64,000 bases of DNA from Pleurostoma richardsiae. Taxonomy: Eukaryota; Ascomycota; Sordariomycetes; Calosphaeriales; Pleurostomataceae. Where the stretch lies: assembly GCA_030052745.1 (NCBI GenBank), contig JANBVO010000017.1, positions 620,001-684,000 of the forward strand. The letters run 5' to 3'. Positions within the stretch are counted from its first letter, which is position 1. Each line of letters begins with the position of its first letter. A program made the translations under genes and the position numbers. A model generated the notes under the pieces. The model was not told where the DNA came from. It saw nothing but the letters and a program-made list of their open reading frames with translations, and made no database searches. Of this stretch, positions 54,697 to 64,000 are shown piece after piece.

Positions 54697-56277
54697 TCAT
54701 TCGCTCGTACCCCTAGCCTTCTTGTCAACCAGGTTTTCCTCCTTCTCAGAGGTCTGACTGGGTGATCTGCCATTCACGGCCTTCTCCTCATCCGCAGGCG
54801 GATGCGGCGTCTTATCCCTCAGCGCAAACTTGGACCGCGCCCGGATCGCGGCGCCATACTTGTAGAACACGAAAGGTATGGGCATCAGCAGCACGCCCAC
54901 CCCTCCAATGAGGGAGCCAGCCCCGCCCACGCCGAGCTTGCCAAACATGTATCGCGTGAAGAGGGGGGACGCCGCGGCGCAGGCAGACCGCAGGACAGTG
55001 TTTGCTGCGAGGGCGGACGCAGCGTATACCAGGTACGAGTCGATGATATAGTTGATGAAGACGACGAAGATGAGCAGGATTGACATGGAGAGGAAGGTGC
55101 CCGCCACGGTCGGCACGGCCCAGTGGACCGAGTCGTATTCCGCCGTCCAAGCGAACCAAAATATCGTCACGGCGAACACAACCCCGCCGACCATGGCGCC
55201 GGGCAGGCGATCTTCTGGGACCGACTTGTGGCTGTGGATGGACTTTTTCTGGCCTATTTGGCTATCGATGAACAGCGCCAGGCCGCCGAGACATGCGCCG
55301 ATGACTGTGCCGATCAGTGGCAGTTCACCGACGCCGGCATCCCAACCACGCTTCTGCTGGAAGACAATGGGGTAGATGCTGAAGAGCATGTACAGCAGAG
55401 TATAGACGACTGCGTAGTAGATGGCGACGAAGAAGCTGATTGGGTCGATGAGAAGTCTCCAAGGCCTCGTCAGCGCGACTTTGAAGATGCCTCCGAGGGA
55501 ACGATTCGAGGCCTCGACTGGAGCCTTGACGCTTTCCTTGCCGGCCGTCTTGCGTAGGCGGCGCGCCTTGTTGTGCAGGACCGTTATGGGAAGGGTCTCT
55601 GGGAGAGTGATGAGCAGAAGCTCGGTGGCGCCCGCCATCCAGAGGAGGACGTAGAAAGTCCAACGCCACGTCTTTTTTACTTGGAGGAATCCACTGACCA
55701 CTGGCCCAAGAGCGGGTCCCACGAATGTCATTGTGGCAAACAATATCATGGCATTGCCACGGTCGACGGGCCCCCATATGTCTGCGAGGACGCCAGGTGC
55801 ATTCGTTAGGGCAGCACTGGCGGCGGTGCCAGTCGAAAAACGGCCAATCAAGAGCCCGGTGAAATTGGGCGTAAAGGCGCAGAGGAACCCAAAGGCTAGG
55901 TAGAGGGTGAAGGAGATATAGAAAATCCAGCGACGGCCGTAGAACTCGGACAAAGGCGCCCAGAAGAGCGGGCCGGCGCAGTAGCCCAGGAGGAAGAGGG
56001 TGGTAACGAGGCCGGCGACTTCGACAGAGACGTGAAGGTCGTCGCTGATGCCCTGAAAAGAGCCAGATGGTGCAGATGAGGAGAAGGTGGCATTCATGAC
56101 GAGGGATATGGCGATGGCGGTGATGTAGCACTTCCGTCCAAACGAGTAGTTCTTTGGGTTTTCGGGGTCGTCGGGTGCGAACTCGAGGTAGCCATCCTTG
56201 TCAAAGAAGAGCCTCTCATCCGACCCTACGTTGGGAATCGAGGTCGACCCTAGCAAGTCGCGCCTGACAGAGTCCAT
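54697..56277 (-). CDS. MFS transporter, DHA1 (drug:H+ antiporter) type
   Basis: Single exon, 526 residues, from the ATG at 56277 (an in-frame upstream extension adds 73 unlikely residues). About 12 membrane segments. Motif A reads PLSEFYGRRW between segments 2 and 3, and the antiporter motif C is GPALGPVVSGF in segment 5. The soluble N-terminus (DPENPKNYSFGRK) is typical of fungal DHA1 polyamine/drug exporters. A central cytosolic loop holds RRLRKTAGKE. The C-terminal tail is charged. A plasma-membrane efflux role is inferred. It is divergent from the nitroreductase across a 571-bp shared promoter and near a Zn2Cys6 regulator, which suggests a small detoxification unit. Confidence 0.9.
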   Translation of the reverse strand: MDSVRRDLLGSTSIPNVGSDERLFFDKDGYLEFAPDDPENPKNYSFGRKCYITAIAISLVMNATFSSSAPSGSFQGISDDLHVSVEVAGLVTTLFLLGYCAGPLFWAPLSEFYGRRWIFYISFTLYLAFGFLCAFTPNFTGLLIGRFSTGTAASAALTNAPGVLADIWGPVDRGNAMILFATMTFVGPALGPVVSGFLQVKKTWRWTFYVLLWMAGATELLLITLPETLPITVLHNKARRLRKTAGKESVKAPVEASNRSLGGIFKVALTRPWRLLIDPISFFVAIYYAVVYTLLYMLFSIYPIVFQQKRGWDAGVGELPLIGTVIGACLGGLALFIDSQIGQKKSIHSHKSVPEDRLPGAMVGGVVFAVTIFWFAWTAEYDSVHWAVPTVAGTFLSMSILLIFVVFINYIIDSYLVYAASALAANTVLRSACAAASPLFTRYMFGKLGVGGAGSLIGGVGVLLMPIPFVFYKYGAAIRARSKFALRDKTPHPPADEEKAVNGRSPSQTSEKEENLVDKKARGTSE

Positions 56278-56848
56278 TGCTTGTGCTGGCCGTCGAAAGA
56301 AGTGACAGCTGCAGTCTCGACAAGTCTCGAGCTGCTGAGGACAGATTGTTTCCTGGAGGGACTTTAAAGCGACTCCCTGCCGAACTGTGTAATCTGCTGA
56401 ATCATCTTCATGACAACGGAGCGTCAGCAGGGCAGTGACGCGGCAGTAGAGAAGATTCAAAATCGAGTTGTGAACATTGCTGATCAACCCATTCAAGATT
56501 CTACTACGAGTATTCCGGGTAGCATATTACCGCATCTGGCAATTCTTCTTGCTCGGCCCGCTCGGGTCTGGGATCCACTGTGGGGCCGATGCCCGAATGC
56601 GGGAATTCTTGGCTCGGTTCCGAGACGTTATACAAGGCGGGGCCAATCAATGTCAATGCCTCCTCCCATCACCTACTGTCTATTCCCCTGCTGCCGAATT
56701 CGCAACACGTTTATGAGGTTCTTCTGTCTCGCTTCACGACTGCGGTCGCCTCGAATAGTCATGGTCTTCTCTCGTCCTTCACTCGACTTTTCGAGCCGTG
56801 GCCAAAGCACCAGCACCATCCAGTCTCGCCAGCCTCACCAGTCTCAGA
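56278..56848. promoter_or_regulatory. Shared divergent promoter of MFS transporter and nitroreductase
   Basis: 571 bp between the two start codons. It holds CTCGGTTCCGAG (56613-56624), a 12-bp sequence with CTCGG/CCGAG arms and a two-base gap, and a CCCGAATGCGGG word at about 56591-56602. Both carry CGG/CCG triplets of the kind Zn2Cys6 proteins recognise. The regulator at 58615 is the nearest candidate binder. Confidence 0.5.
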
Positions 56849-57493
56849 ATGGCATCTCCCATCGTCACGATGAGCTTCACCGAGGCGGCTCAGAAGCGCC
56901 GCAGCATCCGCGCCCTCGAATCAAAGACGACGGTCCCCGACAGTACCATTGTCAGGCTGGCCGAGGCCGCCATCCTCACTGTCCCATCGGCCTTTGACAG
57001 CCAGTCGACTCGGCTGACGGTTGTGTTTGGGGATGACCACAAAAAGCTCTGGTCCATCGCTGCTGACGCGCTGCGGGCGAAGATTGGCGAGGAGCGCTGG
57101 AACAAGGGCGTCAAGGACCGTATCGCCGACTTTGCCAACGGCTACGGGACCATCATGTTCTGGGATGACCAGTCGTGCGCGGCCGCGATGAAGGAGCACG
57201 CGCCGGACATATACAAGGACAAGACGGAGGAGTGGGTGCAGCAGAGCAACGGAATGCACCAGTACTACCTGTGGACTGCGCTCGAAGCCCTGGGGCTGGG
57301 GGTCAACCTGCAGCACTACAACCCCCTCATCGATGCCGAGGTGCAAAAGACGTGGAGCGTCCCATGGAACTGGAAGCTGAAGGCACAGATGGTGTTCGGC
57401 GTACCTAAGGAGGGCAGCGCACCGGGAGAGAAGTCGCAGAAACTTCCCTTGGAGCAGAGGCTGCAGGTGTTTGGAGCGAATGCAGAGAAGTGA
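56849..57493 (+). CDS. Nitroreductase family protein (Frm2/Hbn1-like)
   Basis: Single exon, 214 residues from the ATG at 56849 (56870 also possible). FMN-binding start RRSIRALESKTTVPDSTI (R-x-S-x-R), then LAEAAILTVPSAFDSQSTRLTVVFG, a conserved GTIMFWDD strand, and the central helix HQYYLWTALEALGLGVNLQHYNPLID. This matches fungal oxidoreductases of the Frm2/Hbn1 group, which bind FMN and reduce nitroaromatics or quinones with NAD(P)H. Cytosolic. Its place beside an exporter fits a reduction-plus-efflux detoxification role, which is inference. Confidence 0.9.
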   Translation: MASPIVTMSFTEAAQKRRSIRALESKTTVPDSTIVRLAEAAILTVPSAFDSQSTRLTVVFGDDHKKLWSIAADALRAKIGEERWNKGVKDRIADFANGYGTIMFWDDQSCAAAMKEHAPDIYKDKTEEWVQQSNGMHQYYLWTALEALGLGVNLQHYNPLIDAEVQKTWSVPWNWKLKAQMVFGVPKEGSAPGEKSQKLPLEQRLQVFGANAEK

Positions 57494-58614
57494 GGGTAAA
57501 GGTTGAACCCTGGAGAAAGAATCAAGTGAGGAGTGACTGATGGAGGAGAAGGGGAAGTCAATATTGATAGAGGAGTGAATGATTGCTGGAGGGGTTGGAA
57601 GTATCTTTCACATACTAGATCGGATGAACACTAGACGTCGACGATCTTATTAGATCCCCTATATTCGATGGACCGAAATCAGCAGTACAATTATAACGCT
57701 GCTTCATAGGTCAGCGAGGGCATGCCAGAGAACTAGAATCACTAGATCAGCTTTGCAAAGTGAAATTGACAACTGCGAGTAGCTGCTGCGAGCTGTTTCG
57801 AAACGTCACATGAAAAGCCGCGGATGCACGTTTTCTGGATGTAATTAACGCTTCGAAGACACCGACAAGTGGATTAGACACGAAGTTTGGTAGTATACTC
57901 AAGAGGAAGAGCAGTGGCACTGTACTATGGAGAATGCCGACGCCTCGCAATGTGGCGACTTTTGTCTTCGCGACAAACGGCTTCTGCTCTCTCATCTGAA
58001 TCGACGACATGATCTGGAACCGGTACGTGACGAACCTGCTACCTAGCCGATAGACCTTGAACAGGAATTTAGTCTTGAGTCGGACCCTCTTGCCCAAGCC
58101 GATGAGGACTGAGCCCAGATATTGGTGCGGCTTGTGTGGAAAGCTTGCATCTGCGGAATGTATTATAACGTCATGAAAACGAGGAATGTGCATGTTTGTC
58201 AGCACTGGCGGAAAGGTGACGACGTTAATTATTGGGCATGCATAGAGACGAATAAGTGGACATGTTGTCAAAGAGGACGTCTCGACTCTCTTTTGAAGCA
58301 AGGGATTTGGACTGCTGGTAGAGATAAGCCACAAAGCTAAATATAATCAAGAATTAGAAGCGTTTTTTGATGATGTTGCATCCAGCTTAGGATTTACATA
58401 AGATATAACTAATAGGTATCCATATAATTTTGCATAGTGACGGTTACAGTTACGGGCACCCGTACATTTAACTAGTGGATCCCCACATGTCAGGGTGAAT
58501 TATTAAGCTGCCTCAAGAACCGGAAGCCTGACAACAGATTCGCGGACATTAACCGTGGCATCCATCCTCCAGGAGCTTCCTCTCTTAAGCATAGAGACAT
58601 ATAACAGAACCTCC
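57494..58614. other. Intergenic with one long minus-strand frame
   Basis: About 1.1 kb. A 195-codon minus-strand frame (57747-58334) has two hydrophobic segments and basic stretches but no family signature and no clear ATG context, so I leave it uncalled. Confidence 0.4.
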
Positions 58615-60893
58615 ATGTTTTACAGATTCTCTGCAACCCCTGCAAAGGCACGCAACCGGACCAGAGGCTCCGGGTCGGCTCGCGCCAGCAACCCTAGCAA
58701 CAACAAGGGTAGGGAGACAGACGCCAGCTCTCGCCCTGAACATACAGTTCTTCCGCTGGTCAGGCGGCAAAAGATTGCCAGAGCCTGTGACCGCTGCCGC
58801 CGGCACCGCATCAAGTGTGATGAGCAGAAACCGTGCGCACAGTGCGTTGGCATCAAGGCAAAGTGCACCGTGTCCAACGCCCCTTCTCGCTCCTCTCAGC
58901 CCAACAACTGCGACACCGGCCAGACGTGGTGCGAATCGTCGTCAGTACTCCCTCCAAGACCACCTTCTGCCTTCGCCTACTCATAATGCATGTCAGGTCC
59001 TCCGCCCGCCCTCAATCAAATGACGGCCTGAAAGGCTCCAACGGCGCCAGGACCAGCCCGATCAGTCCATCTATCCCTTCCTCTCGCATGAGTATGAGCC
59101 AGGAGAGCCCCTGGGCGACAAGAACCCCGCCGGATAATGCCCTTAAGGAGACTTTAGACCTCGCCTCTCACATCCAGGACTTCTTCACCAGCGGGCAGCC
59201 GGTCTTGTCACATCCCTCTGCCCTCGCTGCCTGCCTCTTCCCCCAGCTCCCGTATCCCGCCATTCCTTCGGGGGAACGCCCTCTAGCGTCGAACGCGCTG
59301 CTCAGGAGCCAGCGGCGCTACTATCTCCGGCTTTTCTGGGATGCTTGCCACCCGCTTCTGCAGATCATGAGCGAGACAGAGTTTGTCGAGCTCGACGCCC
59401 TGCCGCCACCAACCATGTTTAATGAGTATTCGGCAAGGAACGCCCTGGTCGATTCCATGATCGCTCTGGGAATACAGCACAGCCGTGCCACTGGTCTTGC
59501 CGGACGGATATTGGGTCTCCAGCAGCAACCCCCCCGGCAGTACTACCATGCAGCCCCATCACCGGAAACCGCCTGGCCGGGCTTCGAATACTTCCATCGG
59601 TGCCGTGAGTGCATGAGGACCAACACGGAGATGACCTTGGAGGTCCTACGATGTCACGCTCTCATGGCCCTCTATCTCATGAAGGGAAATGATTTCCGCG
59701 ATGCCTACAATCTTCTCGGCATCACTGTCCGCAAGGCCTACATCGCCAAACTCCATCGGCTGCCACCGAGCTATCTGCCCGAGGCGGAAAAGACTGCTCG
59801 CATGCAACTGTGGTGGGTACTCTTCTCCCTGGATCTTCAGTGCTCGCTGCAGCTCGACATGCCCGCGGCCTGCCAGAAGAGCTTCGTCAAATGCCCCTTT
59901 CCTGCCGAGGACGCCCTCGCCCGCTACGTCTCCTCTCCAAGCTATAGCGAGGGAAGCATGAACGCTTACACGTACTCCATTCGTCTGGTCAACCTCGCCG
60001 TTATTGTGACCGATATTGCCGCGTGCGTCTCGACCGCGGATCTCGTCGACGGCGACGGCAATAGCCCAGCAGCTCTTGAACACCACGCCCTCAACCTCTC
60101 CTCAGTCCTCCAGAACCTCGAGGTCTGGCGCGACCAGCTGCCTTCAGAGCTGCTGCTCAGCTGGTGTGGGAATGGGTCCGGCGATACTGAGATGCTCGAC
60201 TTTGACCGCAACCTGACCTTGCCCGCCTGGCTGCAGCGGCAAACGGTGCTTTTGGAGCTTCAATATCACAACGCATACACGCTGATTCAGCGTGCCTTCA
60301 TCCGTCCCCGCTCCTCCTGCTCGCGCGATGCCGGAGGTATGGTCACCTCACCCGACTCCTGGCAACCGCACGTGGAGCTACACATTGCCAGCGCCCTCCA
60401 CCATGCAATCAAAATCGTTGACACGATCTTCACTGTTTGTTCCATGTCCGACGTCCTCTACGGCTGGTCAGAGGTCCTACCGCCGCTCTGGAACGCAACG
60501 CTGACAATCACGGCCTACGTCTACGCCAACTCGCTGAACTCCGTGGTGCCGCGGGCGCTAGACTCCCTCGCGCGCGCCCAGGCCATCTTCGAGTCCTTCT
60601 CCCCCACCTGCCCGACTGCCCTCTCCGCAAAGGGCATTATCCAGTCGCTCGCCGATAGCCTGCAGAGCATGATGGCACAGGTCTCGTGCACAGTTGTCAA
60701 CCATGATCCGATGGGCTGGGACCTCTTCGCGTCGCTGCTCAAGGAGCAGGAGACGTCCCCAGCCGGCCTGGAGAACGCTGCCTCGTCTAATGATCTTTGT
60801 GGCAGCGTGCTCTTCTCACCCATCATACCCTCGGCCTCGCACATCAGCACCCCCAAAGACAACTCGGCGACCATGCAGTTCGGCGACTTGTGA
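58615..60893 (+). CDS. Zn(II)2Cys6 transcription factor with Fungal_trans domain
   Basis: Two exons, 58615-58928 and 58997-60893; 736 residues. The intron (68 nt) has a GTGCGA donor and GTCAG acceptor; another donor at 58938 (GTCGTC) is weaker. The zinc cluster is ARACDRCRRHRIKCDEQKPC followed by C-x2-C-type AQCVGIKAKC, near residues 55-87. The middle homology region includes RYYLRLFWDACHPLLQIMSE, SMIALGIQHSRATG, ALMALYLMKGNDFRDAYNLLGITVRKAYIAKLH and ARMQLWWVLFSLDLQCSLQL, resembling xylanolytic-activator (XlnR-like) Fungal_trans regulators. It lies next to the nitroreductase and MFS genes and could control them. The target set is unknown. Confidence 0.87.
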
Positions 60894-63454
60894 AGCTTGC
60901 ACCTAGCGGCGTGCCTACCACCTCTCGAAGGGCTATATTTAGGGCAAGGAGCGAAGATTACAATTACCACCGCTCATGGCTACTGAAAGGGTTACTGCTA
61001 CAATAAGAACGATCACCACCGCCGAGAGGTTGCGACGACGGGAAGATATGGAATACGATGGGTTCACACAGGCGAAAAGATCAGGGCGGAGAGCTATAAC
61101 CAACAAGTCTTTAGAATAGACACCGATTGAGATCCAGGTCGGCATGCCTGGTGCTACATGCGTCGGCCAGCTAGCCATTCTGCACCCGACTGATGTACGT
61201 CAAGAGGAAGAAGAACAAAAACTCAGAGAAAACTCATCGACGTGACTCGATACGAAGCTGTCGTGAAAGAGAACAGCCCGGAAGGTTGAGCTGGCAGGGT
61301 TGAAAGACCCGGCTGTGCCTGTATAGCCTGCTTGACGGAGGTGTAGTTGAGGTCATCCATACCACTGCCGATTGTGAAGAATTTGTTGCTCTGTTTCTGG
61401 ACGAGTGCAGCGGCTGTGTGGGGCTGCCGGGTTCGGTTATGGCAGTGTTGTCCACCTAGGTGCCATTGAAGTTGCGGATCAAAAGATTAGGATTGATGTG
61501 TGCGGTGTTGTTGGAGCTGAAGAGGAGCACATAATAACCCTCCGTCACAGACATTGAGCAGGAGAGATTCCACTCCCCTTCGGTCAGCTTGCGTCCCTCA
61601 GATTGCCTGGGGGAGTGGAATCGGACTTGCTCTCAGGGTAGTCTGCACCGTGTTCATGTGGTGCTCACCGTCGTGATCTTGTTTGTGATAAGCTTGACGT
61701 CTCCTCGACCACCATCAAAACCCGTTGTGCGCATGACACGGCTGCAATATCACAGGGGTGATCAACATGGGCCGTACAGGAACTCTTCACGCATGGGAAT
61801 TTCACGCATAGGAACAGGAAGGGGCAATACCCGACATACAGGCCATCGGAAAATGACTTGGAGGCGGATATCAGCCCATTGCCGGTCTACTGGTGAACAG
61901 CCATGCCATTGATGTCAGTGAGGGAAAAAGACAAAGTCAGCAGGGAATCGACAAATGGCTTAATAGCCTGAGGGTGCACCAGTGCTAAGAAACACCGCTT
62001 TAACTGAACATTAATGCCTAGCCCCTACAGAAGTCGCTCTCCAGACTTAACCCAGGAAGTCAGCTGTCAAAATTCGACTCTGCACCGTCAACACCCGACA
62101 GCCAAGTCTGTAGAGCTCGTCATCCAGCCTGGCCAAGAGTCCTGGGCGTTATCCCTCGCGGCTAACAAATTTCTGTATTTGCTGTCCGAGATCTGACCCT
62201 GCGCCTCCACCTCCGCTGAACGTAGCCGTCCAAGCCAACGATCTTGGAATCAAATATTCCAGATTCAGCAACTCTACACCGTCACAGATCCCAGTGCCAA
62301 CAATCCCCCGCCAGCGATCCCTCGCCAATCTCCCGTGCATTTAACTGCTCCGAGACAATGAATAACAATCTGTGCCCATTCTCACGTAGTCAATAACCTG
62401 GAGATCGAACCCGCGCAAACCACTGTTCCAGAAGCAATCATCTTGGGACGGCCGTGCGCTCTCCGTCGCGAAGTTGTTTCCTTGACCCAACCAGGCTAGA
62501 TTTGACCATTTGAACCAGCTATGGTCCTGGGCGTCGACCATTGCGGTCGATAATTATGGAATCCACCGTCCAAGAATCAACCCTACCCCTGTGATGTCCC
62601 GGAACGAGACGTTCTGGGACAGCCATCTCGCCGTCAACTGCTTATAACCATTTCGGGCGTTCAACATTACCATGATCTACTCTTCTGGTCGGCCCTGCCG
62701 GGTCAACCGCGGCGAGCAGGCCATAAGAGCTGGCGTGGTCAACCATCGCAGAACCAGACCTGCTTAATCAGCTATTCGGGATTCTAGAGTCAATGGCCAA
62801 TTCGGCGTGCCTCCTGTCCGTCGTTTTTACCATGCCGTAGCCAATTCTGTAGCCAATTCCATCGGAACTCTCTACGAGATCCGCTATCACCTAGTCAGTC
62901 CGGCACGATCAACATTGCTGATAGCGTCCCTGGAACGAATCGCTGGTGCTACTACATTGAACCCATCTGTACAGCTAGCCGCCCCAGCGTCAACCTCCAG
63001 CATTCTTCAGATTCAGCACTGTCATCAAACCTCAACGCTGCGCGTGACAATGGCCGGCCCAGCTCCACCTCGTTGGATAGCTCGTGCCATAATCTGGACC
63101 AAGCTCAAGAGTACCTTGCCTCCGTAACCGTCACGTGTAGTGCCGCGCCTCCAGTCTCGGTGTTGACTGAAGACAAGACGGACCTAGTCCACGATGCAGG
63201 TCGGCCGACGGTCCTCGTTCCGGACAGTGTTAGCAGGTAGTGGCTTCCGGTTTGTCGTGATAGCCTTGAAGGCCACAGTGTGGCTCGGCTTGTCATGTCC
63301 TCGCGTGCCCTGGTGTCTCGTTTGCACATTCAAGTTCTTACAAGTCATACAGTCATTACAGAGCCTCTAGACCTAAAGAACCACAAGCGTCTTAAATTAA
63401 CAGAGTTTCTTTACTGCTTTATAGAGATACTATAGCCTATAAGACTATAAGGTC
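60894..63454. other. Gene-poor stretch with motif-rich part
   Basis: About 2.5 kb without a supported gene. From about 62000 to 63060 the sequence has the same short-word character (GCCAATTC, ATTCGGGATTC, CCGTCAAC) as 48.2-51.1 kb. A GCGGGTTCGATCTCC on the minus strand near 62401 recalls a tRNA T-arm but no cloverleaf forms. Confidence 0.45.
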
Positions 63455-64000
63455 TTACTCAGCAAAAATACCCCCTAGAAACTCCATCTGGATGTCCATG
63501 TTCTTCTTGAAGTTTTCTCCTGTATATAGCTCGAAGTGGCCGACACCCTGAAAGATGTGTAGCTTTTTAGGTTCGAGAGCCTTCTCGTAGGCCGTCAGCT
63601 GGAGGTGGATGGGGGTCGTGACATCTTCGGCCGCGGCGATGATGAGCAACGGGGTTGGGGCGATGCGGTGCATAATAGACAACGGCTCAAGCATAGAGCT
63701 ATACGTTAAGCTCTGGAGCGTAGTCATGGTCTCGTATTCCAGGCCTCGGGATGTCAGCTCAGCGGCGAACTCCGGAGCACCCTTGTCCTTCAGCACTGCC
63801 TTGGTCGTGCCTTTGATGACCTCCTCAGCCGTTTCGGGGAAGATGGGGATCATGGTAGGCTCTCCAGTGTTGGCGCGCTTGGAACGCTCCATGAGCAGAG
63901 CGACGGGATCTCCGCCAGCCGTCAGGGAAATCCACTCGCCAGAGACGAAGGGAACTTGCACAATAACGGCCTTGATACCTTTGTTGATGGACGCTGCGCA
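63455..64000 (-). CDS. Alpha/beta-hydrolase (dienelactone-hydrolase/polyketide-transferase-like), 5' part outside the window
   Basis: The 3' part of a gene, about 181 residues visible and open to the right edge. Visible content: KGIKAVIVQVPFVSGEW just after the expected nucleophile region, a helical cap segment (FPETAEEVIKG), catalytic Asp in LLIIAAAEDVTTP and catalytic His in FQGVGHFELYTGENF. This matches fungal hydrolases of about 300 residues related to Af380-type polyketide transferases and thiohydrolases. The nucleophile is not in view. No intron is seen in the visible part. Confidence 0.8.
   Translation of the reverse strand, partial: CAASINKGIKAVIVQVPFVSGEWISLTAGGDPVALLMERSKRANTGEPTMIPIFPETAEEVIKGTTKAVLKDKGAPEFAAELTSRGLEYETMTTLQSLTYSSMLEPLSIMHRIAPTPLLIIAAAEDVTTPIHLQLTAYEKALEPKKLHIFQGVGHFELYTGENFKKNMDIQMEFLGGIFAE

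Noticed and set aside
57747-58334. 195-codon minus-strand open frame
   Set aside because: Hydrophobic patches only, with no family features; length alone is not enough in this window.
62395-62415. tRNA-like T-arm (GGTTCGATC on the minus strand)
   Set aside because: The T-stem does not pair and no D-arm, anticodon arm or acceptor stem could be built.

Overview
The window looks like nuclear DNA of a filamentous ascomycete (Pezizomycotina, probably Sordariomycetes). Genes are on both strands and most are cut by short introns (about 46-100 nt) with GT..CTRAY..AG signals. Products include fungal Zn(II)2Cys6 regulators, a GH76 Dfg5/Dcw1 enzyme, an AA12 quinoprotein, a CYP504-type P450 and secreted S8 and S10 peptidases. 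I see no rRNA, tRNA, CRISPR array, or recognisable transposon or viral element. Exon joins were inferred by hand from frame, splice signals and family motifs. Base positions are therefore mostly good to the nucleotide, but no transcript supports them.

Layout. 0-11.5 kb holds a Zn2Cys6 regulator running off the left edge, an FF/WW-domain splicing factor (Urn1/Dre4 type), a Tapt1/Emp65 membrane protein, a GNAT acetyltransferase and a dienelactone-hydrolase-family enzyme. 12-18.5 kb is a secreted/cell-wall block: S10 carboxypeptidase, GH76 mannanase-like protein and AA12 sugar dehydrogenase. 19.6-21.9 kb is a RhoGAP-domain protein without the arginine finger. 21.9-25.1 kb is gene-poor. 25.1-28.5 kb is a twelve-exon subtilase. 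29.3-45.9 kb is a metabolic block: O-methyltransferase, Zn2Cys6/Fungal_trans regulator, amidase, short-chain dehydrogenase, CYP504-like P450, MmgE/PrpD (cis-aconitate-decarboxylase-like) protein, GH43 glycosidase and amidohydrolase. 45.9-54.7 kb is gene-poor, with degenerate short motifs, a C2H2 zinc-finger gene whose start I cannot find, and a small hypothetical gene. 54.7-60.9 kb is an MFS transporter, nitroreductase and Zn2Cys6 regulator island. It is followed by 2.5 kb of gene-poor DNA and the 3' part of an alpha/beta-hydrolase gene at the right edge.

The most notable signal is regulatory. A TCGG-N5-CCGA motif (the CGG-N5-CCG form bound by Zn2Cys6 dimers) occurs five times between 33.0 and 39.1 kb, always between genes. 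It lies 134-172 bp upstream of the start codons of the amidase, the short-chain dehydrogenase and the P450, and twice upstream of the local Zn2Cys6 regulator. The dehydrogenase and P450 sites share an identical 16-mer. A fully specified 8-base motif is expected about once in 64 kb, so this points to a pathway-specific, self-regulated small-molecule (probably catabolic or tailoring) regulon without a PKS or NRPS backbone gene.
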